DNA of 64,000 nucleotides from Clavaria fumosa. Taxonomy: Eukaryota; Basidiomycota; Agaricomycetes; Agaricales; Clavariaceae. The notes under the pieces were generated by a model. The model worked only from the letters and a program-made list of their open reading frames with translations, was not told where the DNA came from and did not search any database. Of this stretch, positions 34,575 through 49,900 are shown in pieces (positions within the stretch are counted from its first letter, which is position 1; each line of letters starts with the position of its first letter). The stretch covers positions 310,001 to 374,000 of the forward strand of contig OX637802.1 of assembly GCA_951802425.1 (NCBI GenBank), given 5' to 3'. The position numbers were made by a program, and so were the translations under genes.

Positions 34575-36078
34575 GCTCCAGGAAAAGGGTAGGGTAAAGA
34601 GTGAGATTCGGGAGAGAGCCCAAAATCTGTGTTAGTTTGAAGAGGAACTTATATGAACGGAGCCATCTGATTTCTAGGCAGCCCGTTCCACCCGTGAACC
34701 GGCAGATCAGCAAAGGGGGACAAAATTGTCGCGCAACAGCATCCACGACGCTTGCCTCCGAAATAAGCCCCGCGTGCGGTGGTATTCCCAATGACATGAC
34801 CAAGTTGAACAGTGTCGCTGTTATGGCTCAAACCGGAAGCAATGAGTGGAATAGAACTAACTCCCCGGGCACTCATTTAGAGACGTAAGATGACTGGGCA
34901 ACGAATACCAAGTCTTTAAGCAAGATTAGGAGCTGCATAGACGCCGAAGCGTTGAATTCGAGTTGAACATTAAGCAAAGCGGAGAGGATGAACGCGTGCT
35001 TGATCGCGTCGACTGTTGAGAGAGAACCGTGTAATGGCCTCTATCTGGAAAATATGACGCCACGGGAGACAGTCCCTGGGTTCCTCTGTCGTGATGCCGG
35101 GTTTTTTTGCTGCTCGCCTTCTTGACTTGAAATGGAGCATTGATAAAATTGAGTTCCGCCGACTGCTCACGTGGATCCCTTTTTTGAATCAGCATTTTTA
35201 TACCACGACATGTAGGATAGGACAAAGACGCGGTTGTACGTATTGTACGTGAATTGGTAATGTGGGGTTATAGCGGGATTAGGAGGTATGTACGTAGAGT
35301 TTGGTGGATTGAATTTCCTTTGTTCTAATGTGGGTCCGGGGGCTCGGGTGAATCGAACGTTGTGTCAGACAGGTCTAGGTCTGGAGGACTGATTGGTTGA
35401 AGGGGCCTGCCAGTCGAGGTGAATGCTCCGGATGGCGAATAGGCCCTTGACGCTGCTGAGTAGAATTGGGGGAGAATGGTCTCTGTGGATCGCGGTTAAG
35501 AGGTGCCAGTGCTCGTCGTATGTTCGGGAGTTATGAAATATATGGTCTCGAAAGCGCATGGGTGAGGTGACAAGGATGGTGTCTCTGCGGAGGCATTCTG
35601 GTTTGTATGGGATGTTCATGCGAGCGTAATAAGGAGGGTTGTAAGCCATGCATCGTTCAGACTTGGGTTAGTCGTCCGAAGATTTTCAGTTGGTCTTCGA
35701 GTTATGTGAAGACCCAGCCTGCATTGATGGACGGTGGGTGGAGGGCGTTGGCTTCCTCGTGAATCCTGTTGTTGAGTCACCTCACTCGCCTCTGCGCTCT
35801 TAAGCAAAAAAAGATTGGCACTTTGAGTTGTTGCCCTGCATGACATACGACCATCGAATGCGAGAGTTAAAGTGACACCTGACATTTGGAACGTCACAAC
35901 AAGCAATCCAGACTGCATGGTCAACGCGCGTCGTACATCATCGAGGCGACGAAAATTTGACCAATGACATGATTATCACATTGACCACGAAGAGGCCTTG
36001 TGCAACGGCGTATGAAAGGTTGGCTATGCTATTGGAGCAAGGTTGCCTCGTTGCATCGAGTACATCGAGAGTGTGGCA
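34575..36078. other. Intergenic region upstream of SSE1
   Basis: No secure gene. A 94-codon minus-strand frame at 35,365-35,649 begins with a true ATG (MAYNPPYYARM) and has ordinary composition but no recognisable domain. I give it about 20 percent chance of being real. Confidence 0.4.
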
Positions 36079-36091
36079 GAATGTTCGAGAA
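36079..36091 (+). promoter_or_regulatory. Heat-shock element upstream of SSE1
   Basis: GAATGTTCGAGAA contains three perfect alternating heat-shock units, GAA-nn-TTC-nn-GAA. It lies 174 bp before the ATG and about 40 bp upstream of a TATA box, ideal spacing for Hsf1-driven transcription of this Hsp110 gene. Confidence 0.75.
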
Positions 36092-36131
36092 CGTGTAGTT
36101 GCCACATCTGGCGACGCGTTACAGCGTTGGG

Positions 36132-36141
36132 ATATATATAC
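36132..36141 (+). promoter_or_regulatory. TATA box of SSE1
   Basis: ATATATATAC sits 124 bp before the SSE1 ATG and directly downstream of the heat-shock element. TATA boxes are typical of stress-inducible fungal genes. Confidence 0.6.
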
Positions 36142-36264
36142 AAAGACCCGCATTCATTATTACATCCTGTGTCACAATTTTCTCTATCGTCGTCGACGAG
36201 TTTCTCTTCCTTCATAACACTCAAACCTTCGCATTACCCGTACTTCATTCACTGACTGAAGGCA

Positions 36265-38903
36265 ATGGCTGTTGTAGGAATCGATTTTGGCACCTTGGCG
36301 AGCAAGGTACGCTCTGTATCTCACCTTCATCGCGGCTGGTCAATTTGTTCTGATCACTGAGCGGCGTCTCGTGTGATGTAGATTGGAGTCGCAAGACATC
36401 GGGGCATCGACATCATAACTAATGAGGTGTCCAATCGGGCAACGCCGTGCGTGGTTCCTCACAGTGCTCAAGATGCCGTAACTCAAAATCATTCGGTGTA
36501 GATCTCTTGTCGCATTTGGCCCAAAACAGAGAGCCATCGGAGAAGCTGCCAAAACGCAGGAGACGGCCAATTTCAAAAACACCATCGGTTCTTTGAAACG
36601 GCTTATAGGCAGAACTCTCCACGATCCCGACGTGCAATCTGTCGAGAGAAAGTTTATAAATGCTTCATTGGCCGACGTAGGAGGGACGGTCGGGGTAGAG
36701 GTCTGTTCAATTATTTTCTGCTCCTGAAAACAACTGACTTGCTACTCTGATGACAGGTCACCTACCTCGGCGAAAAACACGCTTTCTCTGCCACACAACT
36801 TGTCGCGATGTATCTGGGCAAACTGCGAGACACTGCAGCTGCGGAACTCAAAGCTTCTGTATGCGATGTCGTCATCTCTGTTCCAGGTTTCTTCACGGAC
36901 ATACAAAGACGGGCGCTTCTCGACGCTGCCTCCATTGCTGGCCTGAATACCCTTCGCCTCATCAACGACACTACAGCAGTTGCCCTTGGATATGGCATCA
37001 CAAAGTCTGATTTACCAGATCCTGAGAATCCACGTCACGTTGTCTTTGTTGACGCTGGACATGCCAGTCTCTCTGTCGCCATCGTCGCGTTCTCCAAAGG
37101 ACAGCTGGCAATTAAAGGCACGGCCTTTAATCGCAACCTTGGCGGCCGCGACTTTGACCACGCTCTCGTCCGGCATTTCTCTAAGGAATTCAAAGGAAAA
37201 TACAACATCGATGTGCTCTCGAATCCCAAAGCAACTTTCCGTCTCTCAGCCGGGTGCGAGAAACTCAAGAAAGTCCTTTCAGCTAACAGCGAGGCCCCTT
37301 TGAACGTCGAGTCCATCGTGAGCGACGTCGACGCGTCATCCAAGCTAAGCAGAGACACTTTCGAGTCACTCATTATTGAACTCCTCGATGCCATCCCCGC
37401 AACCATACGGGAAGCTGTCGCCAACTCGGGGCTTACACTCGAGCAGATCCACTCGATCGAACTCGTTGGGGGGTCGACGCGCATGCCCGCCGTGCGTGCG
37501 CGCATCCAGTCGGTCTTCCCTGGTAAACAGCTCTCGACGACGCTCAACCAGGATGAGGCCGTCGCCCGTGGCGCCACCTTTGCGTGCGCAATGCTCTCGC
37601 CAACGTTTCGCGTGCGCGATTTCCACATGCACGACATTGCGCCCTACACTATTAAAGCGCACTGGCCCCCGAACCTCGCCGAACCAAACGAGGACACCGA
37701 GATCATCGTTTTTCCCCATGGAAACAGCATCCCATCTACCAAAATCCTCACGTTCCACCGAAGCGAGGCCTTCGAAGTCGAGGCGTCGTACGTTGACCCC
37801 TCTGCCCTTCCCGGCGGCATTAATCCCTGGATCTCGAAGGTCACCGTGAAGAGCGTCACGCCTGACGGTCAGACTAAAATTAGCGACACGTCCGTCGTAA
37901 AGGTGAAGACTCGATTGAACCTGCACGGTGTGTTGACGTTCGAGAGCGCGTACCTGGAGGAATACGAAGAGAAGGAAGAGCAGCAGCCCATGGAAGTAGA
38001 TGGAGAACAGGCCCAGCCGGCCAAGAAGAAGAGAACTGTCATCAAGCGCCCCCTTCCAACTGTTTGTTCTTCATCTTCTCTTGACTCTACCACATTGGAG
38101 CGTCTGAAGGAACAAGAGGCTGAATTGCATTTAGCTGACAAGCTGGTCATGGACACAGAGGTTCGCTTCCACCCTGATGTTTTCTTCCGTCTTCCACCAC
38201 TTACGCAATGCCCTCTCCACAGGACCGTAAAAATGCATTGGAGGAATACATCTACGATATGAGGAGCAAACTCGACGATCGTTATGCTCTTTACGTCAAG
38301 CCTGAAGAGAAAGAGAAGTTGCTGGTCGCACTTGATGAGGCGCAAGATTGGTTGTACAGCGAAGAAGGCGAGGACGCGTCCAAGTCAGCGTACGTGTCGC
38401 GCCTGGACGCGCTGAAGGTACTCGGCGACCCAATCGCGTTCCGGTACCGCGAGTCAGAGGAGCGGCCGCGCGCGACCATTGCGCTGCGCGAGACGCTGCA
38501 CGGCTACATGACGCAGGCGACCTCAGGCGACGAGCGCTATGCGCACATAGAAGAGAAGGACAAGCAGCTTGTCGTAGAGCGCGTCGCCACGATGCAGAAG
38601 TGGCTCGAAGACCAACACTATCGCCAGAATGAACGCCCCAAGAGCGACGATCCCGTGCAGCTGACTTCTGAGATGATCAACAAGAAGAGGGATGAGATTG
38701 TCTACTTGGCACACCCCATCATGAACAAGCCTAAGCCGCGGCCGGCTCCCACACCTACCGGTACTGGTACGCCCAGTGGCACGCAGACGCCCAGGACGGA
38801 CACTCCCGATCCTGCCGCTGCTGGTGAGGCTAAGAACCCGAAGACGACTGACGAAGCCGCGGCAGCGGAAGCAGGTCGCCCTGGAGGGATGGACGTTGAC
38901 TAG
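36265..38903 (+). CDS. SSE1: Hsp110-family chaperone / Hsp70 exchange factor
   Basis: Five exons: 36,265-36,306, 36,382-36,446, 36,502-36,700, 36,757-38,160 and 38,223-38,903, giving 796 residues. The ATPase domain opens MAVVGIDFGTLASKIGVA and contains LINDTTAVALGYG and VELVGGSTRMPAVR-type motifs (here IELVGGSTRMPAVR). The beta domain and an acidic loop (EEKEEQQPMEVDGEQ) follow, then the long helical C-terminal domain with RKNALEEYIYDMRSKLDDRY. The tail is Pro/Thr-rich and ends MDVD, without the EEVD of classical Hsp70s, as in Hsp110s. These proteins accelerate nucleotide exchange on cytosolic Hsp70 and hold unfolded clients. Heat-shock control is supported by the upstream element. It is convergent with the lysyl-tRNA synthetase gene. 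Confidence 0.96.
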
Positions 38904-39067
38904 AGAACAAAGAACTTAAGACAGTAGATTCGCGTAGTGACCGGGTGTATCTTAGAAACAATTGAGCTTATATCACGGATTAAGCCATTTCCCTCGAACG
39001 GGTTACATTTTTTCAGCCCGCTGTCTATGCTAGCAGGTACAACATACGTCACGAAGTATTATAACCT

Positions 39068-41340
<2,273 letters not shown>

Positions 41341-41760
41341 TTTTCTAATACCTGGATATGTGCACCACTGATAGTGGAATCGATGAAGAGGAGTAACGCG
41401 TTTCACAAGCAATGATGACAGAAATGGCATGCGAAAACAATCGCATAAGTACAGTAAAAAAAACAGACTCTCCCTCTCAAAAATACCGCGACAAGTCAAA
41501 AATGAAATTGAAACTGGCCTCGACGACGACATTGAAACACCCCCCCCCCTCCCCCCTTCGATAAAAGTCTTTCAGTCCAAGTCCAAGTCATCATCGTATG
41601 TCTCACTGACTCAGTTCTCAATTTGCGGATGACTCGATTCGGAGACTGAATGGTCGAAATACACAGAGACAAATATCCCGTCTAGGGCGTCTAAAGGCTT
41701 GCTTCGGTGTGCAGTGGGCGATCTGCCATTTCTTCTCTCTTTCTATACCGCCTATCCACC

Positions 41761-43919
41761 ATGTCCTCCGACGGCTGTATGTCAGAAGACGACTACTACG
41801 ATGATTATGAGGAGATGGCCGATCCCGAGGACAATGGTAAGCTGTCGCTGGTGTCCAACTCGAAGCTCTTTGTCTCAGACGTTGCTTACTAGACTCGGCG
41901 CCCTCCGACGACGAAGCCGACACGTTCCCCGACGACTTCCAACTCTCAGGAGTAAAGCGCAAGGTCTATGACATTCAATATGACTCACTAACACAGTCCG
42001 CCGTCGAGAGGTTGGTCCAACAAGACGTCGATCACATCAGTGGCATATTCGGCGTCGATGTGAGTTGTCGTTCCTTCTCCCGCAATGGACTCGCATTCAC
42101 AGAACCTTTGCTCTCCGTCTACTCGAATTCGTTCACAGGCCAGCACTGCGTTTTTGCTTCTGCGATACATGGATTGGAACAAGGAGCGTCTCATCGAAAA
42201 GTACATGGACAACGCTGCCTCCATTTCTGTCAAGGCTGGTATATCCCCACCAGACGAGAAGCCCCTTCCACCTTCTTCGCGTCCAAGTGCAGCCAGTCGC
42301 AGCTCCGGGTCCTCCGTTATACGCCGTCTGACTCGCCGGTCGGCCGAGGCTAGCAAATCTTTCAAGTCCTCCAACTCACGGCACGCGGACAGTCCCGCCG
42401 CCCTTCTTTCCACAACCATTGAGTCGAATAAGCCGTTCGTCTGCCAGATCTGCTTCGACGATTCCCAGACGAAGACGCTCGCGCTCTCCTGCGAACACCT
42501 GTTCTGCCACGACTGTTGGAAAGCATACTTCAGCGGCAAGGTCCATGACGAAGGGGAGATCTCTATCCGGTGCATGGCCGAAGGCTGCTCTGTCATCTCC
42601 CCTGATCCCTTCATCATCAACGCCGTCGGCGCCAACTCCCTAACCGCAGACCGGTTCCACGAGCTCATCATTCGCCACTTTGTAGCGTCGAACCCGAATC
42701 TCAAGTACTGCCCTTATCCGTCCTGCACATTCACTGTCTCTTGCCCCTCCGCCTCGCACAAATCCTCCCTCAGCTCCACCGTCCCCATCGTCACGTGCGG
42801 GTACTCGCTCAAGCATATATTTTGTTTCGGTTGCGACATCGATAGAGACCACCGACCCTTAATATGCGCCGTCAGCAAACTGTGGCTGAGGAAGTGCCGT
42901 GACGATAGCGAAACGGCCAACTGGATCAAGAGCCATACCAAGGAGTGTTCCAACTGCCAGAGCACGATCGAAAAGAACGGCGGATGCAAGTGGGTTTTTT
43001 TTGTTTCCTTGTCGCTATCTGTTCAATCTGGCGTGTATAGCCATATGACTTGCAAGAAGTGCAAACACGAATTCTGCTGGGTCTGCATGGGTAGGGATAT
43101 ACTCAACGATAAGCGGGTCCAGTTTTGCGGTGCTTATAACTCTCTATAGGGCCATGGGCGGAACACGGAACCGCATGGTATTCGTGCAACCGATTTGACG
43201 AGAGGGCGGGCGTCGAAGCACGCGATGCGCAGTCAAAAAGCAGAGCCTCGCTGGAACGCTATTTACACGTGTGTCAAATTACTATTTTATACCCGCAGCA
43301 TCGATGACCCTTTTTTTTTTTACGTTGGTGTTTCTGTCTTGGCAGTACTACAACCGTTGGTCAAATCACGAGCAATCCATCCAGTTGTCTCACGAGTTGT
43401 ATGCCAAGACCGAGAAGAAGATGGAAGAAATGCAGGTTACGTCTGAGTTTACGTACATTGAAGTGCAGTTCATGAAGAAAGCAGTCGATGAGGTGGAGAA
43501 GTGCCGGACTACACTAAAGTGGACGTATGCGATGGCGTACTACCTGGAGAAAGGGAATCAAAAGGAGCTGTTTGAGGATAATCAGCGGTGAGTCGATTTT
43601 TCCCGCGGGAATATGCGATGTCAAGAATACTCTGATGCTGTATACGACAGTGATCTAGAGAAAGCTGTAGAAGACCTTTCAGAGTTACTAGAATCGCCAA
43701 TCGAGCCGAAGAATATTGCCAATCTCCGCCAGAGAGTGACTGATAAGACGGTTAGCAATTGTATTATCCCCAATTATCTGAAAGCTCCAACATTGTTACT
43801 AGGTCTATGTACAGAAACGCAATGAGATTGTGCTAGAGGACACTGCGAATGGATTCTTGGAAGGGAGATGGAAATGGAACACGCCTGTAGTTGGATTTGA
43901 GGACATGGATGATGACTAG
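41761..43919 (+). CDS. Ariadne-type RBR E3 ubiquitin ligase
   Basis: Eight exons: 41,761-41,836, 41,893-42,059, 42,139-42,989, 43,041-43,090, 43,150-43,268, 43,346-43,587, 43,651-43,750 and 43,803-43,919, giving 573 residues. An acidic N-terminus is followed by a UBA-like helix bundle (YDSLTQSAVERLVQQDV, FGVDASTAFLLLRYMDW). RING1 starts at CQICFDD with CEHLFCHDCW. The IBR begins around LKYCPYPSCTF. RING2 is CSNCQSTIEKNGGC with the catalytic-type Cys in GGCNHMTC, then CKHEFCWVC. The Ariadne helical domain follows (YYNRWSNHEQSIQ, FLEGRWKWNTPV). These ligases receive ubiquitin from UBE2L3/UBE2D-type E2s and work with cullin-RING complexes. All zinc ligands appear present. Confidence 0.93.
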
Positions 43920-44697
43920 ATATTTGTGAGTGATGTTAATATCACGTGATATTTTAGGCATCATATTTTCTCAAAAAACCAAGACTAGTACAGAGATAGT
44001 AGCATCGTTGCCTTTTATGGTCACCAACTCTTTGACGACGCTCGTGTATTCTCTTCTCTCTCTCTCTCTTTTTGCAATGCTGTGACTGCAATGTAATCTG
44101 GACAATGCTATGGCTAATATTCTCAAATGACTACAAGTCAAGACACCAGCCTACCTCACCTTGTTAGCCTCTGCCTCAGACTCGAAAACCTTCCAGCAAG
44201 CCAACCGGACCATGTCTGCCACTCTCCATCGGTACAGCATTCCACCAGCTGAGATCCAAAGCTATTGAAACTCCGAGAATCCGGTCCGGTTCATCCGACG
44301 TGGGGTAGAATCGCACCATCAATTACTTACTACTCGAAGCTTTGCACAGGTCTCTCTCAACAGTCGGTCTAGCCCAAAACAGAAAGCAGAAAGGCGAACG
44401 ATTTCACACATGGAGACAAGTAATTAAGCCAAGCCTGGTGGCTGACGCGTTGACGGCCGCGCTTCCATCACAAAGTCCAACAAGTCAAATATATGCATCA
44501 ATCACAAAAGTATAAATAGTATATTTATTTGTTTGTTTCCATCTTCTCCGTTCCATATTATTATTACCTCATCTCTCTCCCCTCCTCCTCCTCCTCCTCC
44601 TACCTCCTCCTCCTCCTCCCCACATTCTTTCTTGCTGTCGCTACGTCTCAACAGCGACCCTCTTTTTCGCCGGATTTTACGGTTTTCTTTCTCCCAA
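43920..44697. other. Intergenic with CT-rich leader
   Basis: No gene recognised. CT microsatellites occur at about 44,055-44,075, and CCTCCT runs at about 44,578-44,622. The latter are probably the pyrimidine-rich promoter or 5' leader of the glycosyltransferase gene. Confidence 0.55.
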
Positions 44698-46460
44698 ATG
44701 TTGTACTTAACATCCGACGACTTCCCAATTTGTGAGTCCTCTCTCTTCTCGTCTAAAAGACCAGGTCTAACGGATCCAGTCCTACCGTTTGGCGTGATTG
44801 GGTGAGTCACCGCCATCACTTTGGCGTCGCTACCGCTAGTTGTCTGAGTGCATTTCATACCTCGCAGGTTCTACAGGTACCTGTGGTACATGATACGTTT
44901 GTCCGCCTTTTTCGCGTACAAGCCCATCCCACTCCCCGAGAACCCCACGTACATCCCTTCTGAAGACGTCACTATCATCGTGCCCACCATCGACGCGGGC
45001 GAGGAATTTAAGGAGGCCGCCGAGAGCTGGCTCGTCGGCAACCCCAAGGAAGTCATTATCATCACAGAGGAGAAGATGCTCGGCCCGCTACAAGAGCTCG
45101 CCAACGCCGTCGACCCGACCCGCATCCGCGTACTCACTGTGCCCTTCGCGAACAAGCGCCTGCAGATGTCGCACGGCATCAAGAATACCACCACCGACAT
45201 CATCGTATTTGCGGATGACGACGTCATCTGGCCGCCAACTCTCCTGCCCTATGTCCTTGCCTGCTTCGAGGACCAAAAAATCGGCGGGGTAGGTACTTCC
45301 CAACGCGTCAAGCCCTGTGGTCGAAGCATGACCGTGTGGGAAGTCCTTGCCGCCTTTCGTCTCTCCTTCCGGAACATTGAGATTGCTGCTTCAACGCACA
45401 TCGATGGGGGTCTGCCCTGTCTTTCTGGACGCACAGCCGCATACCGTACTATCATCCTGAAAGATCCTGATTTTTTGCACGGCTTTACACACGATTATTG
45501 GCTCGGGAAATACCAGCTAAATTCAGGGGATGATAAATTCTTGACAAGATGGATGGTCAGCCACGGGTGGAGTACTTATGTTCAATGCTGCAAAGAAGCA
45601 GAGCTGCTCAGCACGATGAAACCTAATTGGAGGTTCCTTAAGCAGGTCTTAAGGTGGACGAGGAATACATGGCGTTCGGACTTGAGATCATTATTCATAG
45701 AGCGGCATATTTGGACGGCGTATCCTTATGTGGCCTACACAATGGTGAGTTTGTCTGAAATCGTCTTGTCCTCGCCACTTTGTTACTCAAGTGATACTGC
45801 CGTTTTAAAGGTTGACAAACTATTTAATCCGCTTACGCTTCTTGTTGGACCATGCCTCGTAGCAAATCTGATATACAAAAGTACCGTTACATCACACGCA
45901 GGAGGATACCATTTGCCATGGTGGTAAGTGACCCCTAATACTCATATCGAGTCCCCAGTCCAGGTGCTCAAGTGCTACAACAGGAACATTCTCCTTAGTT
46001 ATATTGTATGGCTACTCGCAACGCGTACTGCCAAGCTCCTCCCGCACCTCTGGCATCGACCGCAGGATATCATACATGTTCCTGCGTTCATTCTCTTCGG
46101 CTACTACTTTGCGGTCATGAAACTATACGCTCTCTGCACGCTCCACGAGGTGCATCCCCAAAGTTTTCTCCGCTCCCCCCTCACCACGCCACCTGACCCA
46201 TTTCCTTCTCGTTCTAGACTGGTTGGGGAACGCGTGCAGGCATCGGCGACCCGACAGCTGCCACGGCGGCCGCGGCGTCCCTGTCCGTGGAGAAGCTGTC
46301 GGAGGACGGGCGCGGCACGCGTTACCAAGACGATCCGCGCTCGACCGCAACGCCGCTGTTCCAGCAATACTCGACCCAGCAGAGCGCGCGCTCGCGCGGC
46401 ACCTCGAGCTACGCGTACCAACAGCCGTCCATGGAACTGCGCAGCGGGCTCACCCGATGA
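44698..46460 (+). CDS. Family-2 glycosyltransferase, Cps1/hyaluronan-synthase-like
   Basis: Five exons: 44,698-44,801, 44,868-45,744, 45,811-45,923, 45,984-46,149 and 46,218-46,460, giving 500 residues. The first exon was chosen because its splice joins GVI-G to FYRYLWYM in frame. The GT-A core shows VTIIVPTIDAGEEF, the metal-binding FADDDVIWP, an acceptor-site SGDDKFLTRW and QVLRWTRNTW, the Q-x-x-R-W signature of processive beta-glycosyltransferases. Several hydrophobic segments follow and form the membrane pore. The C-terminal tail is Ser/Gln-rich. It resembles the basidiomycete Cps1 group, linked to hyaluronan or related polysaccharide in Cryptococcus. The product here is unknown. It is probably in the plasma membrane and is convergent with the Mio/SEA4 gene. 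Confidence 0.87.
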
Positions 46461-46999
46461 CGAGCTTGCGCTCTTTTTTTTTTCTTTTTTGAGGACATCT
46501 TCTTTATGGGGACAGAGCGGGGTGATTCAAAGAAGGCACGATCACACAGGATCGAATTTGACCTCACTTCCCTTGATGGTTGCGAGTTGTCTGATCCTCG
46601 ATACCCGGCCATCTCTCTCGCATTCTCTTTCTCTCCAGCATCTTGTGTCCTTCCACCGAGGCAAATCCAAAATTTCGCATGCGGAAATAGAGTGGTTCGA
46701 TTTTCATGACCAAACGAACTTAATTTTTTTAAATCCGAACATCGCAATTCATCCCCTGTTCCCCCTCTGCACGACAATGCATGTACGACACATCCACGTC
46801 TTATGTCACAATACAATGATAGAGATAACTTATCGATCCATCTGCGTGGCGCCATCACCGCAGTCAAGCGCTCGCAGGGTTGACGACGCGGGATGGTGAT
46901 CTCCTGGCATCCGCGGAGACCTGCAGCTGAAGTAAGGGGGTGGCGGCGCATCTTGCCTAGACTGTGTGCCCGTACAATATGAGAGAGGGAAGAGACAAA

Positions 47000-49900
47000 T
47001 CACATCTCCTCGCCACATCGGCATTCACAATCCGCGACCGCACATACGCCGCGCGACCTCGATCCACCCTCCCCGCCGAACCAGTCCATAATGTGCGCCG
47101 CATGGCCTCCGTGGCGGCATGTCTGGCAAATCACAATCGCGTCGTCCATCGTATCTGGTCGGTTTTGTAGTTGACGAAATGAATTGATCAACCCCCTTCG
47201 GGTCAAAGTATGAGGGAGAAAAAGTCACTCACCGCGGTGCTGTGTGCGCGAGAGTTCCTGATCGCGCTCTTCGTCTTGCACGATGCCTAGCGTTAACAGA
47301 CATACCGAGCAACGTGGCAGGGATCGGCCACAGGTCGTGCATGTTGTGGGCTGAAAGATGAGATTAGGAATGAACATTAGAATCCCTCGAAAGAGTTAAT
47401 AGCGCTTTACTTTCTGATCCTGCTTAGAGGGCGTGCCGATGGTTTTGTTGCAGTAGCTACAGCGAATCAAAATCTGCTTGGTCACCCAAGCATCGTGTGC
47501 CATCTCTTCACCCCTGGAGCCGATGTTGCTGGCCGCTTGCAACATGCGACCGCGCTCGATGTCGAACTGCACCCGGTGGTGGAACAGCTTCAGACCATCG
47601 AGAAAATCTCGGTACGCATCGAGCCATCGCGCGGCTCTTGAGTCCTCGAACCGAGCTGGCGACACGTAGGACGACAGAATGGCCGCGGTCTGGACGTCGC
47701 CTGTCCGATCGACGTAGCTCTGGAGGATGTCCATCCCCATGGGAGTGAGCCCCGTCACGATGAGCCCCTCGATATCGCCACGCTGACAACAGCTCTCCTT
47801 GTTCCGTCGAAGGTACGAGGACAGCGATTTGTCATCCAGAAACTGGAACGCGATGGCGAGCCGTTCACGGAAGGGCAGGGCTTCCTCCTCGAGCACCTCG
47901 GACCAGTCGTTCGAGGTGAGATAAGTAAGGAGGGCGCGGAAGTAAGGATCCTGCAGCCGCACGATGAGGCGCTCGCAGTGTTCACGCAGCTGAGGGTTGA
48001 TATTGACATTCGCGGCGCCTTGTACAGTCAGTGCGGCAAGAGTCCCAGACATCATGTGATGGGATTCGTCTGTGCCTTTGCGTGAGTGACCAAGAATAGC
48101 GAAGTCAGTGGCAGGGCAAACCTTTGCTTCGCATCAACAATTCTACGGCCTTGGGGAACTGCCGCGTAAATACCATCCAGCATGCTGCCTTTGAGTGCTT
48201 GCCCTCCTTCTCCCAGCTAAGAAGCTCTGTCAGTAAACGTTCAACGGGGAACAGGTGAATTGTGGGCTACCGTTTGAGGGTGGACGTCAGATCATCGTCT
48301 CTTAAAGTCCAGCCACAGAGCTGAAGTGCAAGCTGGCGCTGAGCCAACTTTGACGTTGTTGCCGAAGATTTCCAAGTAGTAGCCTCGGTCCCCTGGCGGG
48401 CAACCACAGCAGAGACAGCAGCTTGGAAGTCGCCGTGTAGGTCATCCTGGCGCGTCCCGCTCCCGAGGCTGGACGACGTCCTCACTCGGATAGCAGAGCC
48501 ACTTCTTGGTAACTGAGGGTGCATTGGTGACGTCGAAGCCGATGTGGAATAGACTCTATGGGCGACCATGCCTTTGGGATCGTCGGATAGCGTAAACCCT
48601 TCCCAGACGCCATGTAGTCCTTGATAAGTGAAATCAAAGCCGTGAACTTTCGGGCTTGGTATCGAGAACAAATCTTTCACATCTGGACAGCAAGCATGAG
48701 CAATTTATTCCTTGTGAAAAGGGGAATAACAACGTACGGTTGACCCACCACCAGAGCTCAGGCAGGCTCGTGTTGTTGGCGTCGTCATCTCTGGTCAAAA
48801 TCTGGTTCTTATACGGCTGTCACAGCAGTCAGCGCTCCACAGTAGATACTGATTTATAAAAGAAACTTGTCCGCACTTCACTGAGCCCATAGCCTTGCAG
48901 GATTCTCTTCCGCATGACCATTAACACGTCCTGCTCGATGACGTGACCGAGCATAGTCTTCCTCGACCTAGACAAGCTTCTATCCTGCGATCGCCGTTTC
49001 GACACGACTTTCAGGTTGTCGTGAGCCGAGCGGCCCACCGACGCGTCAGCCTCGACTAAATGGACCTGGTCCGCAGCAGAGGTGAAGACCCGAAACGTTC
49101 GCGAAGACGACGGGCTGCGAGTCAGGTCCTTCGCGAGCCTGCTGATCAGCGGCTTCGGGGCGAGCGGGTGCAGCGCAGGCGACGCCGCCGCCTCGGTGCG
49201 CAGTATAGTCGGCGGCGTGACACCGCGCTTCCGGAACTCCGTCAAGCCGCCGTCCGGCAGCAGGCGGTCGTTCGCGACCCACGACGGGATGTTCAGGATC
49301 TCCCACGGGTCCTTCGTCGGCTCGGACTGCGGGTCGAACCCGGGGAACGTCCTGATGTACTGCCCGGCGCCGACGCAGAGCTCGCCGCGGCCGCTCCAGC
49401 ATACCTGTCTGGGCGCGTCGTGCACGGCGCACAACTCGACGTCGCCGTCCCGGTTAACGGTCATGATGTGGGATGTGAGGGGGTGTCGTTGCGCACTCGG
49501 GACGAGCGCGAAAGACGCGAGGGGCCGATTGAACTCCTTCGCTGGAGGGTTGGAAGACATTAGTTAGACTGTTTGCTCGGAGATATAGGGAGGGAAGGGG
49601 TGTTCACTTTTACGGGTGTCAGAGAGCACAAGACTCGAGGAGGGCGGGAAAGAGGGGTCCCCCTGTGCCGCCTGCGGGCCTGTAGGTGGTGCAGCCCACG
49701 AAAGGTTTGCCCACGACAGCCGCGGCACCCTGCTGATCGACGACTCTCTGGAGCGATCAGACCGCATGCCAGACGTGCCCACCGCACTACAAGTCTGCTG
49801 CAGGTCCCAGAAGCGCACGTAGGCGGCGTCCCGCCCCAGGGTGGCAAGCATGCCGCGCCGCGTGCTGGAGAATTCGAGGGTGGAATACGCGCCCGCGCCA

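Noticed and set aside
37035..38345. Minus-strand frames up to 200 codons across SSE1
   Set aside because: Shadows of a well-conserved Hsp110 coding region.
41964..41999. A 36-base GT...AG segment inside the Ariadne second exon that could be called an intron
   Set aside because: Its translation (YDIQYDSLTQ) is part of the conserved Ariadne N-terminal region and in frame, and 36 bases is too short for the introns seen here.
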